A DNA stretch of 10,138 nucleotides, taken from the NCBI GenBank assembly GCA_018268695.1, contig JAFDWD010001130.1:1-10138 (forward strand). The letters are read 5' to 3'. Positions 1-6,654 of this stretch are shown here, in pieces (the stretch's first letter is position 1; every line of letters begins with the position of its first letter). The notes beneath the pieces are model-generated. The model did not search any database. It saw only the letters and a list, made by a program, of their open reading frames with translations, and was not told the origin of the DNA. This DNA is from Actinomycetota bacterium (GTDB lineage Bacteria; Actinomycetota; Thermoleophilia; Solirubrobacterales; 70-9). The position numbers were made by a program, and so were the translations under genes.

Positions 1-750
1 GAGACCGACTTCGGCACCGACATGGCGACCTCCTCGGCCGGTGCCGAGGGCTGGATGGCCTTCCTGCCCTCGACCTTCGAAGAATGGGGGGTCGACGGCG
101 ACGGCGACGGCGTCAAGGACATCTTCGATCCGGCCGACGCGATCTACTCGGCGGCCAACTACCTGCACGACTCCGGCGCGCCCGGTGACTGGTCGAAGGC
201 GGTCTTCACCTACAACCACGCCGACTGGTACGTCGAAAAAGTCCTCCGCTACGCCCGACGGTTCTCCGACGGCAAGCAGGTCCAGACCGCTGGCGCCTGC
301 GCCGCTGCGGCGGTGGCGCCGAACGAGGCGGTCGGCCGCATGGTCGCCGAGGCCGAACGCCTCAGCATCCTGCGACCACACACGGAATACGTCTGGGGGG
401 GCTCCCACGGCGAGACCCCGACCCCGGCCGACGGACCCTTCGACTGCTCGAGCGCGGTCAGCCACCTGCTCCAGGTCGGCGGCTTCGACAACCCGACGAT
501 GGACACGATCGCCCTGATGAACTGGGGCGAACCCGGGCCCGGTCGCTGGGTGACGATCTTCGACAAGCCCTACGGCGAAGAAGCCCACACCTTCATCCGC
601 TTCTCGGCGGAAGTGACGCCGGCGAGCGAGCGCTACTGGGGGACCTCCGGCTTCGTCGAACCGGGCCACGGGCCGGGATGGATCCCCGAATCGACCTTCT
701 CCGCCGGCTATCTCGCCGGCTTCCTGCAACGACACCCACCGGGCCTGTGA
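1..750 (+). CDS. Lytic transglycosylase / NlpC-P60-like peptidase, 3' part
   Basis: The frame is open from base 1, so the gene starts outside the window; 249 residues are visible. The N-terminal part carries the signature of the SLT-type lytic transglycosylase family (SSAGAEGWMAFLPSTF, an acidic GDGDG segment, then a DPADAIYSAANYL helix), which cleaves peptidoglycan glycan strands. The C-terminal half resembles a NlpC/P60 cysteine peptidase: VWGG, then FDCSS with the candidate nucleophile Cys at visible residue 149, and an AHTFIRF segment with the candidate His at 196. Fused transglycosylase-peptidase proteins are typical cell-wall openers of Gram-positive conjugation systems. Its position 13 bp before an excisionase-type gene and next to an integrase suggests it belongs to a conjugative element. 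The domain calls are fairly firm; the conjugation role is inference, and a phage or housekeeping wall hydrolase is the alternative. Confidence 0.82.
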   Translation, partial: ETDFGTDMATSSAGAEGWMAFLPSTFEEWGVDGDGDGVKDIFDPADAIYSAANYLHDSGAPGDWSKAVFTYNHADWYVEKVLRYARRFSDGKQVQTAGACAAAAVAPNEAVGRMVAEAERLSILRPHTEYVWGGSHGETPTPADGPFDCSSAVSHLLQVGGFDNPTMDTIALMNWGEPGPGRWVTIFDKPYGEEAHTFIRFSAEVTPASERYWGTSGFVEPGHGPGWIPESTFSAGYLAGFLQRHPPGL

Positions 751-763
751 AAGGAGGACTGAC

Positions 764-970
764 ATGGAGGGCCATCTCCACTTCTCCCGCGAGGACCTGC
801 TGACGCCCACCGAAGTCGCGGCGATCCTTCGCGTGCGACGCACCACCGCCCTCGACTATATGCGGCGGGGAGTGGTCCCTGCCCGCAAGATCGGCCGGCA
901 GTGGTACTCGCCGAGGCCTTTGCTCGACGAGTACCTCGACCGCCTGTTCGAGTCGACGTCGGGCCGCTAG
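764..970 (+). CDS. Excisionase-type HTH DNA-binding protein
   Basis: This 68-residue protein is almost entirely a MerR-like winged helix of the excisionase / helix-turn-helix 17 family: LTPTEVAAILRVRRTTALDYMRRGVVPARKIGRQW, then a short C-terminal helix (PLLDEYLDRLF). Such proteins bend DNA at attachment sites and steer a tyrosine integrase toward excision, and some also act as transcription regulators. The start is set by a strong ribosome site (AAGGAGG at about 751-757) just after the stop of the upstream hydrolase gene, so the two are probably co-transcribed. It converges on the integrase gene, and the two stop codons overlap (cta/tag at 967-970). The family call is strong; the excisionase role rests on the neighbouring integrase. 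Confidence 0.85.
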   Translation: MEGHLHFSREDLLTPTEVAAILRVRRTTALDYMRRGVVPARKIGRQWYSPRPLLDEYLDRLFESTSGR

Positions 971-2331
971 GCTGCCGGCCGCAGTTCTCCCTCATCGTCA
1001 TCTTCCGCGAAGATCGCGGTGAGCTTCGCCGCGTCGTTGGGGCGAGGCTTCGAGTGTAGATAGCGCTCGGTCGTCGTCAGCTTGGAGTGGCCCATCATCT
1101 CCTTGACCGCCACCAGGTCGAAGCGCCTGATCGCCAGGCTGCCAAAGGTGTGTCGGAGGTCGTGGAATCTCCTGACCCGAACTCCCGCCGCTGCCTGGGC
1201 GCGGATGAAGCGGGTCCGCACCCCCGAGCGGTCGAGCGGACCACCGTCGGGACGGCAGAAGACGAAGTCCTCCCTCCCCGTGAAATGCACTCGCCGCCGC
1301 AGCCGTTCGAGCTCTTCCCGAGCCTGCCCGGCCAACGGCACGATTCGAGGGCGGCGCGACTTCGTACTCGTCTCCTCGCCGTCGGACATCGCCCGCGAGA
1401 CGGTGAGGATCCCGCCCTTCAGATCGATGTCGCGCCAGCGCAGCGCTCCCAGCTCTCCGAGGCGGAGTCCGGTCGCGGCAGCAACCAGATAGAGCGACGC
1501 ATCCTGCTCATTGATGCGCTGCCACTCGCGCTCGGTTTCCACCGAGTAACGCGACTGCTTGTAGCCGGAGCGCCGGCGGTGCAGCCCCGCTCGAGCCGCT
1601 GCGGTGACCGCGCGGATTTCTGCCGGCTCGAAGGTGTCGATCGGCGCCGTCCCATCCTCGGGGCGACGTACGGTGCCGGCCGCCGGATTGACCGGGAGGC
1701 CGAAACTCTCCTCACGGTGGGCGAACTCGAAGATCGCGTGGAGCACCTGCCGATGCTTGTTGACGGTGCGCGGCGCCAGGTTCTCGCGGTCGAGTCGGGC
1801 GAGGAAGCTCCTCACGTCCCTGGTCCTGATGTCGAAGAGTCGCTTCCCTCCGAAGGCCGTCATGATCCGCCTGCCCGGCCGATTGCCTCCCCGCTTGCGC
1901 CGTTTCTGCCCGGGTCTGGCGAGGAGGACCTCGTAGTCGCGGATGGTCGAGGGCTTGGCCCTCCGCTCGGTCTTCAAGTAGGCCAGCCAGGCATCGGCGG
2001 CGTCGTCGAAGAGCGCATCCCGCTGCTCGGGTGGTAGCTCCAAGCGCAGCTTCTCTTCATGTCCTTCGATCACCTGGGCCATCAGCGGATACGCACGCCG
2101 CTCGTCAAGGCATCGGCCGCGAACTCTTCCCCGTCGCGGCGACCAACTTCCGTCCTCGGCGACCTCGACCCATGCCGGACCCAATCGCCGGCGACGTTGC
2201 TTTCCTTCACCGTCGCGCCAGCGAGTCTCGAAGAACGGCCTGCCCTTGTAGACGCGGACCTCGAGGGTTCCTTTGCCTCCCGGCACTCCTCCGTCCATCT
2301 GGTGCTCTGAACCGCGTTGCCTCGTTGCCAT
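967..2331 (-). CDS. Tyrosine recombinase / site-specific integrase
   Basis: This 454-residue phage-type integrase catalyses site-specific recombination between element and chromosome. The frame continues upstream to 2454, but the ATG at 2331 is chosen because AGGAGG lies 7 bases before it. An N-terminal basic segment (about 22-50) is a likely arm-site binding domain. A SAM-like core-binding domain (about 105-205) contains WLAYLKTERRAKPSTIRDYE. The catalytic domain follows with the expected residues: Arg290 (ATGLRLGELGALRWRDI), a probable Lys324, His390-x-x-Arg393 (HDLRHTFGS), His415 (MMGHSKLTTT) and nucleophile Tyr424 (ERYLH). All catalytic residues are present and the frame is uninterrupted, so it is probably active. 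Its 5' end faces the tRNA-derived site at 2535-2571, the usual integrase-att arrangement. Confidence 0.95.
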   Translation of the reverse strand: MATRQRGSEHQMDGGVPGGKGTLEVRVYKGRPFFETRWRDGEGKQRRRRLGPAWVEVAEDGSWSPRRGRVRGRCLDERRAYPLMAQVIEGHEEKLRLELPPEQRDALFDDAADAWLAYLKTERRAKPSTIRDYEVLLARPGQKRRKRGGNRPGRRIMTAFGGKRLFDIRTRDVRSFLARLDRENLAPRTVNKHRQVLHAIFEFAHREESFGLPVNPAAGTVRRPEDGTAPIDTFEPAEIRAVTAAARAGLHRRRSGYKQSRYSVETEREWQRINEQDASLYLVAAATGLRLGELGALRWRDIDLKGGILTVSRAMSDGEETSTKSRRPRIVPLAGQAREELERLRRRVHFTGREDFVFCRPDGGPLDRSGVRTRFIRAQAAAGVRVRRFHDLRHTFGSLAIRRFDLVAVKEMMGHSKLTTTERYLHSKPRPNDAAKLTAIFAEDDDEGELRPAA

Positions 2332-2421
2332 TGCCAAACCTCCTGTGGGATCTCGGACCCGGTCGTCGGGCAATGGCCAGCGCGGCGCTAGGTTGCACCG
2401 GCTTTCTCGTACCGCGGCGAT

Positions 2422-2443
2422 TTGGGTCACACGTTGGGTCACA
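2422..2443. repeat. Short direct repeats upstream of the integrase
   Basis: TTGGGTCACA occurs twice, at 2422-2431 and 2434-2443, a spacing of 12 bases. It is followed by CGAGACCG at 2456-2463 and 2466-2473, a spacing of 10. These near helical-turn spacings lie between the integrase start (2331) and the att site (2535). That is where integrase arm-type or excisionase binding sites are expected. The repeats are read directly from the sequence; their role is inferred. Confidence 0.35.
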
Positions 2444-2534
2444 ACGCTGCCCACGCGAGACCGTCCGAGACCGGTACTCGCTAAGCCAAATCCCGCGTTC
2501 CTATGCGAAACAGATGGCCGTTTTGGCCTCTGTC

Positions 2535-2571
2535 ACGCCGGAGGTCGCGGGTTCGAGTCCCGTCGCTCCCG
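2535..2571 (+). repeat. att site 1: 3' end of tRNA-Asp(GTC)
   Basis: This 37-bp stretch is repeated perfectly at 7246-7282; the match extends to 2530 with one mismatch. Folding as a tRNA gives anticodon loop CTGTCAC (2530-2536, anticodon GTC), a 3' anticodon stem strand GCCGG, variable loop AGGTC, a T arm GCGGG-TTCGAGT-CCCGT, the 3' acceptor strand CGCTCCC, and discriminator G. The CTGTCAC loop and the T arm match bacterial tRNA-Asp, including that of E. coli. The bases before the loop (TGGCCT) do not pair with GCCGG and no 5' half is present, so this is an attachment-site fragment and not a working tRNA gene. Confidence 0.85.
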
Positions 2572-2690
2572 TTCGTTCGTTCGTTACGGGTTGTGCTTGG
2601 ATCTGGGGCGCTTTTCGGCTAGATCCCGGTGGCCTGTCTCGGCCCTTTGACCTCCGTCTTATTGGCAATTGGTGCCTAAACGGCAAAGCA

Positions 2691-3437
2691 TCAGAAGACG
2701 ATGACCTCTTCGACGCCGGTCGCTCGGGCTGATTGGAGGGGCGAGTCGCCCGGCCCGCTTGCGAGTCGAGAGATGGCCTCATCGAACTCCGGGACTATCC
2801 CGATATGGATTTGACGTGCTGGAAACCCGCGGACGATGTTCCGGCAAGTTCCGTGCAGGTATCCGAGGGAGACCAGGCTCGGATAGAAGTGGCCTGCCTC
2901 GATGAAATCATCCGCTGGCCGCTCATGGAGAAACGCGGGTTTCAGCTCATGGACGATGCCGATGAACTGCGCGATCAGCATCGGGTAGATCACCAGCGAC
3001 TTTGCCTCGACAAACGTGATCAGGTGATCGTTGGCGAGGGCCTCAAAGCCCGGTTGTCCATGACCCGGAGTTGAGGTCGGGATCCGGTTGGACCGGGCAA
3101 CGGCGACATCCACTACGTAGCGGGCACCGGGGGTCTCGGCGGCATCCCTCACTGGAAGATTCGTATGGATCTCGAACCGCCTACCGTCCCCCCAGATCTC
3201 GAAGCGCGAGAAGTTCCAAGGATGCCCGCGCGTACCAAGCTTGACTCGGATTTGGCCTCGGCGCGGGTTGTGCAGCTTGACGTCGTAGCCGATCCATTCG
3301 TAGTGCTTTGCCGCGGTGAGGAAGGCCCCGACCTCGAGTAGCTGCGACTGACGGCCAGTCAATTTCTGGAACTCCGCGTTATGGCTGCGCACGAAGTTCC
3401 GCAAGGACTTCGAAATCGCGTCGAGGTCAACCGCCAT
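2691..3437 (-). CDS. Putative PD-(D/E)XK-fold nuclease, unassigned family
   Basis: I do not recognise a named family for this 248-residue protein, but its residue order fits the restriction-endonuclease-like fold. A helix with Glu35 (LLEVGAFLTAAKHYEWIGYDV) could be motif I, with the typical helix-then-GY-x-V arrangement. A beta-rich middle follows (RFEIWGDGRRFEIHTNLPV), then a strand with Asp110 (YVVDVAV), a strand with Glu144-Ala-Lys146 (LITFVEAKSL), and a following helix with Gln157. No signal peptide or membrane segment is seen, so it should be cytoplasmic. Its ATG lies inside the end of the upstream 147-residue gene (11-base overlap), with a GGAG about 10 bases before it, indicating translational coupling. 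It is a candidate DNA-cutting effector of a small defence or toxin-like unit. The fold call is moderate; the function is inference. Confidence 0.72.
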   Translation of the reverse strand: MAVDLDAISKSLRNFVRSHNAEFQKLTGRQSQLLEVGAFLTAAKHYEWIGYDVKLHNPRRGQIRVKLGTRGHPWNFSRFEIWGDGRRFEIHTNLPVRDAAETPGARYVVDVAVARSNRIPTSTPGHGQPGFEALANDHLITFVEAKSLVIYPMLIAQFIGIVHELKPAFLHERPADDFIEAGHFYPSLVSLGYLHGTCRNIVRGFPARQIHIGIVPEFDEAISRLASGPGDSPLQSARATGVEEVIVF

Positions 3438-3870
3438 CGCCGTCGCGCTCCGTCAGGCGGCTAAGCAGCGCTCCCACATTCTGCGCTCCGATGACGAACT
3501 CCAGATCGTTGCGGTACAGCCATCGCCTGAAATCGTTGTGTAGGCGACGCAAACCCTCAACGTCTCCTGATCCGCTCGACAGCCGTACGGCCCCCGCTTG
3601 GATCGACCCGGCACCGAACTCGTCAGCCAGCCGCAGGGAGTTGCTGACGATCCAGCGCTGTGAATCGACGTGGGTCCACAGATGCCAGACGGCGGCTACG
3701 AATAAGAACTCGTCGGTTGGGATTGCATCCAGACCAACCCGTGACTCCGCGTAGATCTCGGACTGCGCAGCAGCGACGCTGTTGACGTATCCCTCAAGGT
3801 CAACTCGTAACCCGTAGGGAAGCTGAGAACTGAACTTAGTGAGGCTGGCCGGGAGCGGCATGTAGCCCAC
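3427..3870 (-). CDS. Hypothetical helical protein coupled to putative nuclease
   Basis: This protein of about 147 residues is of unrecognised family. It appears largely alpha-helical and soluble, with aromatic-rich segments (FLFVAAVWHLWTHVDSQRW; RRWLYRNDLEFVIGAQNVG) and no signal peptide or membrane span. It starts at GTG 3870 or, equally plausibly, at ATG 3861 three codons later; neither has a clear ribosome site. The gene overlaps the downstream nuclease-like gene by 11 bases, so the two form an operon. The order (small protein first, candidate nuclease second) fits an immunity or sensor partner, but nothing in the sequence proves that. A perfect 10-bp inverted repeat at 3891-3922, some 20-50 bases upstream of the start, could be an operator. 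Confidence 0.62.
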   Translation of the reverse strand: MGYMPLPASLTKFSSQLPYGLRVDLEGYVNSVAAAQSEIYAESRVGLDAIPTDEFLFVAAVWHLWTHVDSQRWIVSNSLRLADEFGAGSIQAGAVRLSSGSGDVEGLRRLHNDFRRWLYRNDLEFVIGAQNVGALLSRLTERDGDGG

Positions 3871-3888
3871 TATTTCATCTGCGCAGCG

Positions 3889-4690
3889 TCACCAGCTGAC
3901 GGCGGAATCGATGTCAGCTGGTAACAGCTCCGCGTCGACAAGAAGCCCGCCAGTACGAGTTCTTGGTTTGCTTCGCGTTACCTCGGCGTAGACGGGCAAC
4001 GTCATGTGCGGGTCGCGCCGTCCCATTCGGGCAGCGGTGATGGCGGGGTGCTCGCCAGCTCGGCGCGTAACGCAGCGTAGGTGTGCCGAAGGAACTGAAA
4101 GGTTAAGCCCGTGGGAAGCGGCGGACGGTCTTCGGCGGCGAGTAGTTCATTTGCTCTTTCGATTTGCGGGATAGAGAGGGTTTTGGTGCGGACGCTGTTT
4201 TCGCTCGCCTGGCTTGGCGCGGATGCGACCTGAGAAGACGAAATCGTTGGGCGGGCTCCACTCGGACGTCTCCCTGTGTTCGCACAGCAGCTCGACCAGC
4301 TCGCGTTCAAGGACGACCCGGCGGACGCCAGCGCCGGTCTTTGAGACGGCGACGTTGAGCAGGCCGTTGCCTAGATCGACGTCGCGTCAGCGGACGTGGG
4401 TCAACTCGGACACCCGGAGACCACCGGCCCTGATCGCGGTCTCGCTCAGGGTTCGATGCGGTCCGGCCACTTGAAGCAGAACGCGCACCTGGTCGGCCGA
4501 CAGCCGGGCACGGCGAGGTTCGGCCTCCTTCAGCTCTCGACTCGGGCCTTGACCGTGTTGCGTGAGAGGAGGTCATACTTCACTGCCGCGGCGAGGATCT
4601 GGCCGAGCCGCGTCAGGGTCCTATTGATCGGCCGGTTCGACAGCGGCCGATCCACGTAGCCCAGTTCGCGCTCGCGGGGATATATCAGTG
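3889..4690 (-). pseudogene. Decayed tyrosine recombinase (integrase)
   Basis: Pieces of one phage-type integrase can be read in order on the minus strand across shifting frames. First comes a core-binding helix region (GYVDRPLSNRPINRTLTRLG) up to about 4530. After a frameshift come LKEAEPRRARLSADQVRVLL and AGGLRVSELTHVR. A TGA follows where the family has Trp (RWRDVDL), then RDVDLGNGLLNVAVSKTGAG. Another frameshift leads to IERANELLAAEDR and LTFQFLRHTYAALRAELAS, and a last one to MGRRDPHMTLPVYAEV, ending at TGA 3889-3891. There are thus at least three frameshifts and one nonsense codon. The His of the HxxR motif is Gln (FQFLR) and the GH motif reads GR. The N-terminal part is missing or unrecognisable. 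It is dead, and was probably the original recombinase of this passenger element. Confidence 0.85.
3891..3922. promoter_or_regulatory. Perfect 10-bp inverted repeat, possible operator
   Basis: ACCAGCTGAC at 3891-3900 and GTCAGCTGGT at 3913-3922 are exact reverse complements separated by 12 bases. The repeat covers the last codons of the decayed recombinase and sits 21 bases upstream of the first possible start of the 147-residue gene. It could bind a dimeric regulator of that operon or form a hairpin ending the old integrase transcript. There is no T-run after the stem on the minus strand, which makes a classic terminator less likely. Confidence 0.4.
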
Positions 4691-4774
4691 GAACAAACGC
4701 GGTAGCGATTAATACGCGTGTCTGAGAACGTGCACATCCATGAGCAATCCGCCCAGCCCTAGCCTGCCGTCGGG

Positions 4775-4987
4775 ATGGCGATCCGGGAATTCCGTAAAGA
4801 GCGCGACGTTACGCAGGAAGGTCTTGCATCCGAGGCAGGGACTACGTTGAGGCCCCTCTCGCTGATTGAGAGAGGGAGGGCGAATCCGACCTGGAGCACC
4901 ATTCGCGGCATCGCCGGGGCGCTTGGAGCCTCGGTCTCCGACCTGGCGAAGCAGCGGAGCGGATCGGAGGGGACGGTTGATGGGTGA
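4775..4987 (+). CDS. XRE-family HTH transcriptional regulator
   Basis: This 70-residue protein is a single XRE (Cro/CI-type) helix-turn-helix domain: MAIREFRKERDVTQEGLASEAG, the recognition-helix region RPLSLIERGRANPTWSTI, then RGIAGALGASVSDLAKQ. Small stand-alone XRE proteins usually autoregulate the operon they head, often in restriction-modification or defence loci. The ribosome site before ATG 4775 is weak. An upstream ATG at 4740 opens another frame (MSNPPSPSLPSG) that ends just where this frame begins to look like the family, so a one-base shift near 4770 may have separated the original N-terminus. The next gene starts at 4980, overlapping the stop by 8 bases, which indicates an operon. 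The fold call is strong; the target is unknown. Confidence 0.85.
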   Translation: MAIREFRKERDVTQEGLASEAGTTLRPLSLIERGRANPTWSTIRGIAGALGASVSDLAKQRSGSEGTVDG

Positions 4988-5432
4988 GATCCGCACGATG
5001 ATCCTCGGAGGTCCGAAGGGCGAAGAATGCGTCGAGGGGGTCCAAGCTGTCGTCAGCCGAGCGGGCTTCGAGGGCTCGTGCACGGCGGATCTGTACGCAC
5101 AGGGCGAGGGCATCTGGATAGTCCTGATGACGATTCCGCCGACGGCATTCCTGGCTGGTCTTTCAGCCGAGGCCGGAAAAGACGCGTGGAAATGGCTCAA
5201 GCAGTTCATGGAGGAACTGTGCGAAGCCCTGGGAGAAGAGAGAGGAAGCCACGGCCAGTTGTACCTGCGCCCCGATGCTGTTACCGCGGAGGAATGGGAG
5301 CGTTCAAAGCCGCACGGCCCGATGCCGGGATGGCACAAACCCGGAGGCGAGGGGGATCAACTAGCGATCGACACCCTGATGTCGGACGAGGAACTACAGG
5401 CGCTCTTCCCGCCGGTCAGTGACGAGACCTGA
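4980..5432 (+). CDS. Hypothetical protein, middle gene of XRE-HEPN operon
   Basis: I do not recognise this 150-residue protein. ATG 4980 is chosen over an upstream ATG at 4866 because GGAGGGG lies about 8 bases before it and the longer version would overlap the XRE gene extensively. The first 40 residues look alpha/beta. A short hydrophobic stretch follows (IWIVLMTIPPTAFLAGL, 45-61), then an amphipathic helix (AGKDAWKWLKQFMEELCEALG). The tail is acidic and loop-rich, ending with MSDEELQALFPP. The hydrophobic stretch is short for a membrane span and may be a buried strand-turn. The gene overlaps the XRE gene by 8 bases and the next gene by 14 bases, so all three are probably co-translated. A partner or sensor for the HEPN-like protein is possible but not shown. 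Confidence 0.75.
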   Translation: MGEIRTMILGGPKGEECVEGVQAVVSRAGFEGSCTADLYAQGEGIWIVLMTIPPTAFLAGLSAEAGKDAWKWLKQFMEELCEALGEERGSHGQLYLRPDAVTAEEWERSKPHGPMPGWHKPGGEGDQLAIDTLMSDEELQALFPPVSDET

Positions 5433-6654
5433 GCCGCCGGATATTGCCCGCGAAATGCCTCGGCCACCTCTCTACTGGCTCGAATTCTTTGTTCGTCTCC
5501 CATTTGACTGTGGGTTGGATGGCCGTCTTCTGAAAAGAGGGGAAATTGATTTCTCTGCCGAGACCCTGGGGCGAGTGGCGGGATGGGAGGACAAGACGAT
5601 TGATCCCGCCACTGGCGCACCAGAATTTCCGGGCGAGGGCGTCTGGCCCTTCTCGCTGCTCTTCTTTAGGCGCATACGAACCCGCACTGTGAGTTCGCTG
5701 GACGACCTCGCGCAAGGATTTCCGAATGAGCTTTCGGGCAAGAGACGCCGCTGGGTGTATCGCGTGGTTCAGAAGCTTCGGCGGCCCCGGCGGGAAGTCA
5801 TGGCGAGAACGGTTGTGCGGATGTGCCGATTAGCGTCCCCGCCAAACTTGCCGTTGTCAGAGGATTGGATAGAGGAGCAGTTTGAGACGTGCTTCGAACA
5901 TCTCAATGATGTGTTGACTGCGATTGCTGTCGTCGATGGCGGGCATAGCGCATTGCCGGTAGATCCCCTGGCGCTTGATCCCCTTGTTCCGGGGTGGCAA
6001 GTGAACGCCGGGAATGCACTCCTGGGCTTGCCAGTCGAACGGGAGGCATTTGTGCTCGCGGTAAGTCCGCGGGTTCCCAGCACCGGGCGTGACCTCCCTG
6101 AGGCAAGCGTCGATCAGATGCTTCGTCTACTCCCGGACCCGAACTTGAGGCGCCCGTTTCTCCCATTGATGGGCTACTTGGTTGGGGCGCATGCGGCTCT
6201 TCAACGGGGACAGACCGTGCAGGGGATTGTGGACGCAAGCACGTCGATCGAGCTCCTCGTCAACCTCGTTATCTCGGAGGTGGGCCCGAAAAAGGACGAG
6301 CGGCGGTACTCCGCCAACAAGGTCACCGCGATTCTTGACAACGCGCCCTTCAGGTCCAGACTGGTCGATCATTATGCCCCTCTTCTGGGTCTCGATAAAG
6401 ACGTGGAGTCGGCTGAACAGCCGATCGGGAGATGGTGGCAATCTGGCTATCTGCTGCGGAATCGAGTTGTCCACCACGGCTACCGGCCGTCGAACAAGGA
6501 AGGTCTACGTGCTTGGCGGGCAGCGAGCGCACTGGTTCAAGTCACGGGAATTCGGCTTGCGGAGGACCCCGATGTTCCGGGCCTGGCCGATGGGTGGTGG
6601 AAAGAGTTTTCGGGGGACGCGGTGCCGGGGTCGGGTGATGCCCCTGGCTCATGA
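5419..6654 (+). CDS. HEPN-like domain protein, putative ribonuclease
   Basis: This 411-residue protein starts at GTG 5419 inside the end of the preceding gene. Residues 1-240 form a region of mixed predicted structure that I cannot assign (LPFDCGLDGRLLKRGEIDF; EDWIEEQFETCFEHLNDVL). Residues about 245-380 look like a helical HEPN domain: a helix pair LVGAHAALQRGQTVQGIV and DASTSIELLVNLVISEVG, a variable insert with KVTAILDNAPFRSRL, then LRNRVVHHGYRP. This last segment contains Arg347-x4-His352, the Rx4-6H motif of HEPN ribonucleases. Such domains act as RNA-cutting effectors in abortive infection (ApeA-type proteins, for example) and toxin-antitoxin pairs. There is no signal peptide. Operon position after an XRE regulator in a mobile element supports a defence or toxin role, which remains inference. 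A non-catalytic HEPN domain is the alternative. Confidence 0.78.
   Translation: MTRPEPPDIAREMPRPPLYWLEFFVRLPFDCGLDGRLLKRGEIDFSAETLGRVAGWEDKTIDPATGAPEFPGEGVWPFSLLFFRRIRTRTVSSLDDLAQGFPNELSGKRRRWVYRVVQKLRRPRREVMARTVVRMCRLASPPNLPLSEDWIEEQFETCFEHLNDVLTAIAVVDGGHSALPVDPLALDPLVPGWQVNAGNALLGLPVEREAFVLAVSPRVPSTGRDLPEASVDQMLRLLPDPNLRRPFLPLMGYLVGAHAALQRGQTVQGIVDASTSIELLVNLVISEVGPKKDERRYSANKVTAILDNAPFRSRLVDHYAPLLGLDKDVESAEQPIGRWWQSGYLLRNRVVHHGYRPSNKEGLRAWRAASALVQVTGIRLAEDPDVPGLADGWWKEFSGDAVPGSGDAPGS

Larger units (their letters stand above)
1..2571. mobile_element. Right end of integrative, probably conjugative element
   Basis: A wall hydrolase of conjugation type, an excisionase-type protein and an intact tyrosine integrase lie in a row and end at a tRNA-Asp 3' fragment at 2535-2571. 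The tRNA fragment reads on the plus strand, so the intact tRNA and the left end of the element should lie before base 1. No transfer ATPase, relaxase or coupling protein is visible, so a conjugative rather than phage or purely integrative nature is inferred from the hydrolase alone. Confidence 0.6.

Noticed and set aside
1087..2037. Long plus-strand open frame (316 codons) opposite the integrase
   Set aside because: It is antisense to an intact tyrosine integrase with all catalytic motifs; its length is explained by high GC.
2530..2571. A complete tRNA-Asp gene at site 1, and likewise at 7241-7282
   Set aside because: No pairing 5' anticodon strand, D arm or 5' acceptor strand precedes either copy; only the 3' part is present.
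2031..2732. Plus-strand open frame of 233 codons crossing the integrase start, att site 1 and the nuclease end
   Set aside because: It runs through the tRNA fragment and antisense to two better-supported genes, with no recognisable domain.
4002..4310. A stand-alone 102-residue minus-strand protein
   Set aside because: Its C-terminal half is a recombinase fragment (IERANELL, FLRHTYAALRAEL) and its N-terminal half is the wrong frame of the same gene; it is part of the pseudogene.
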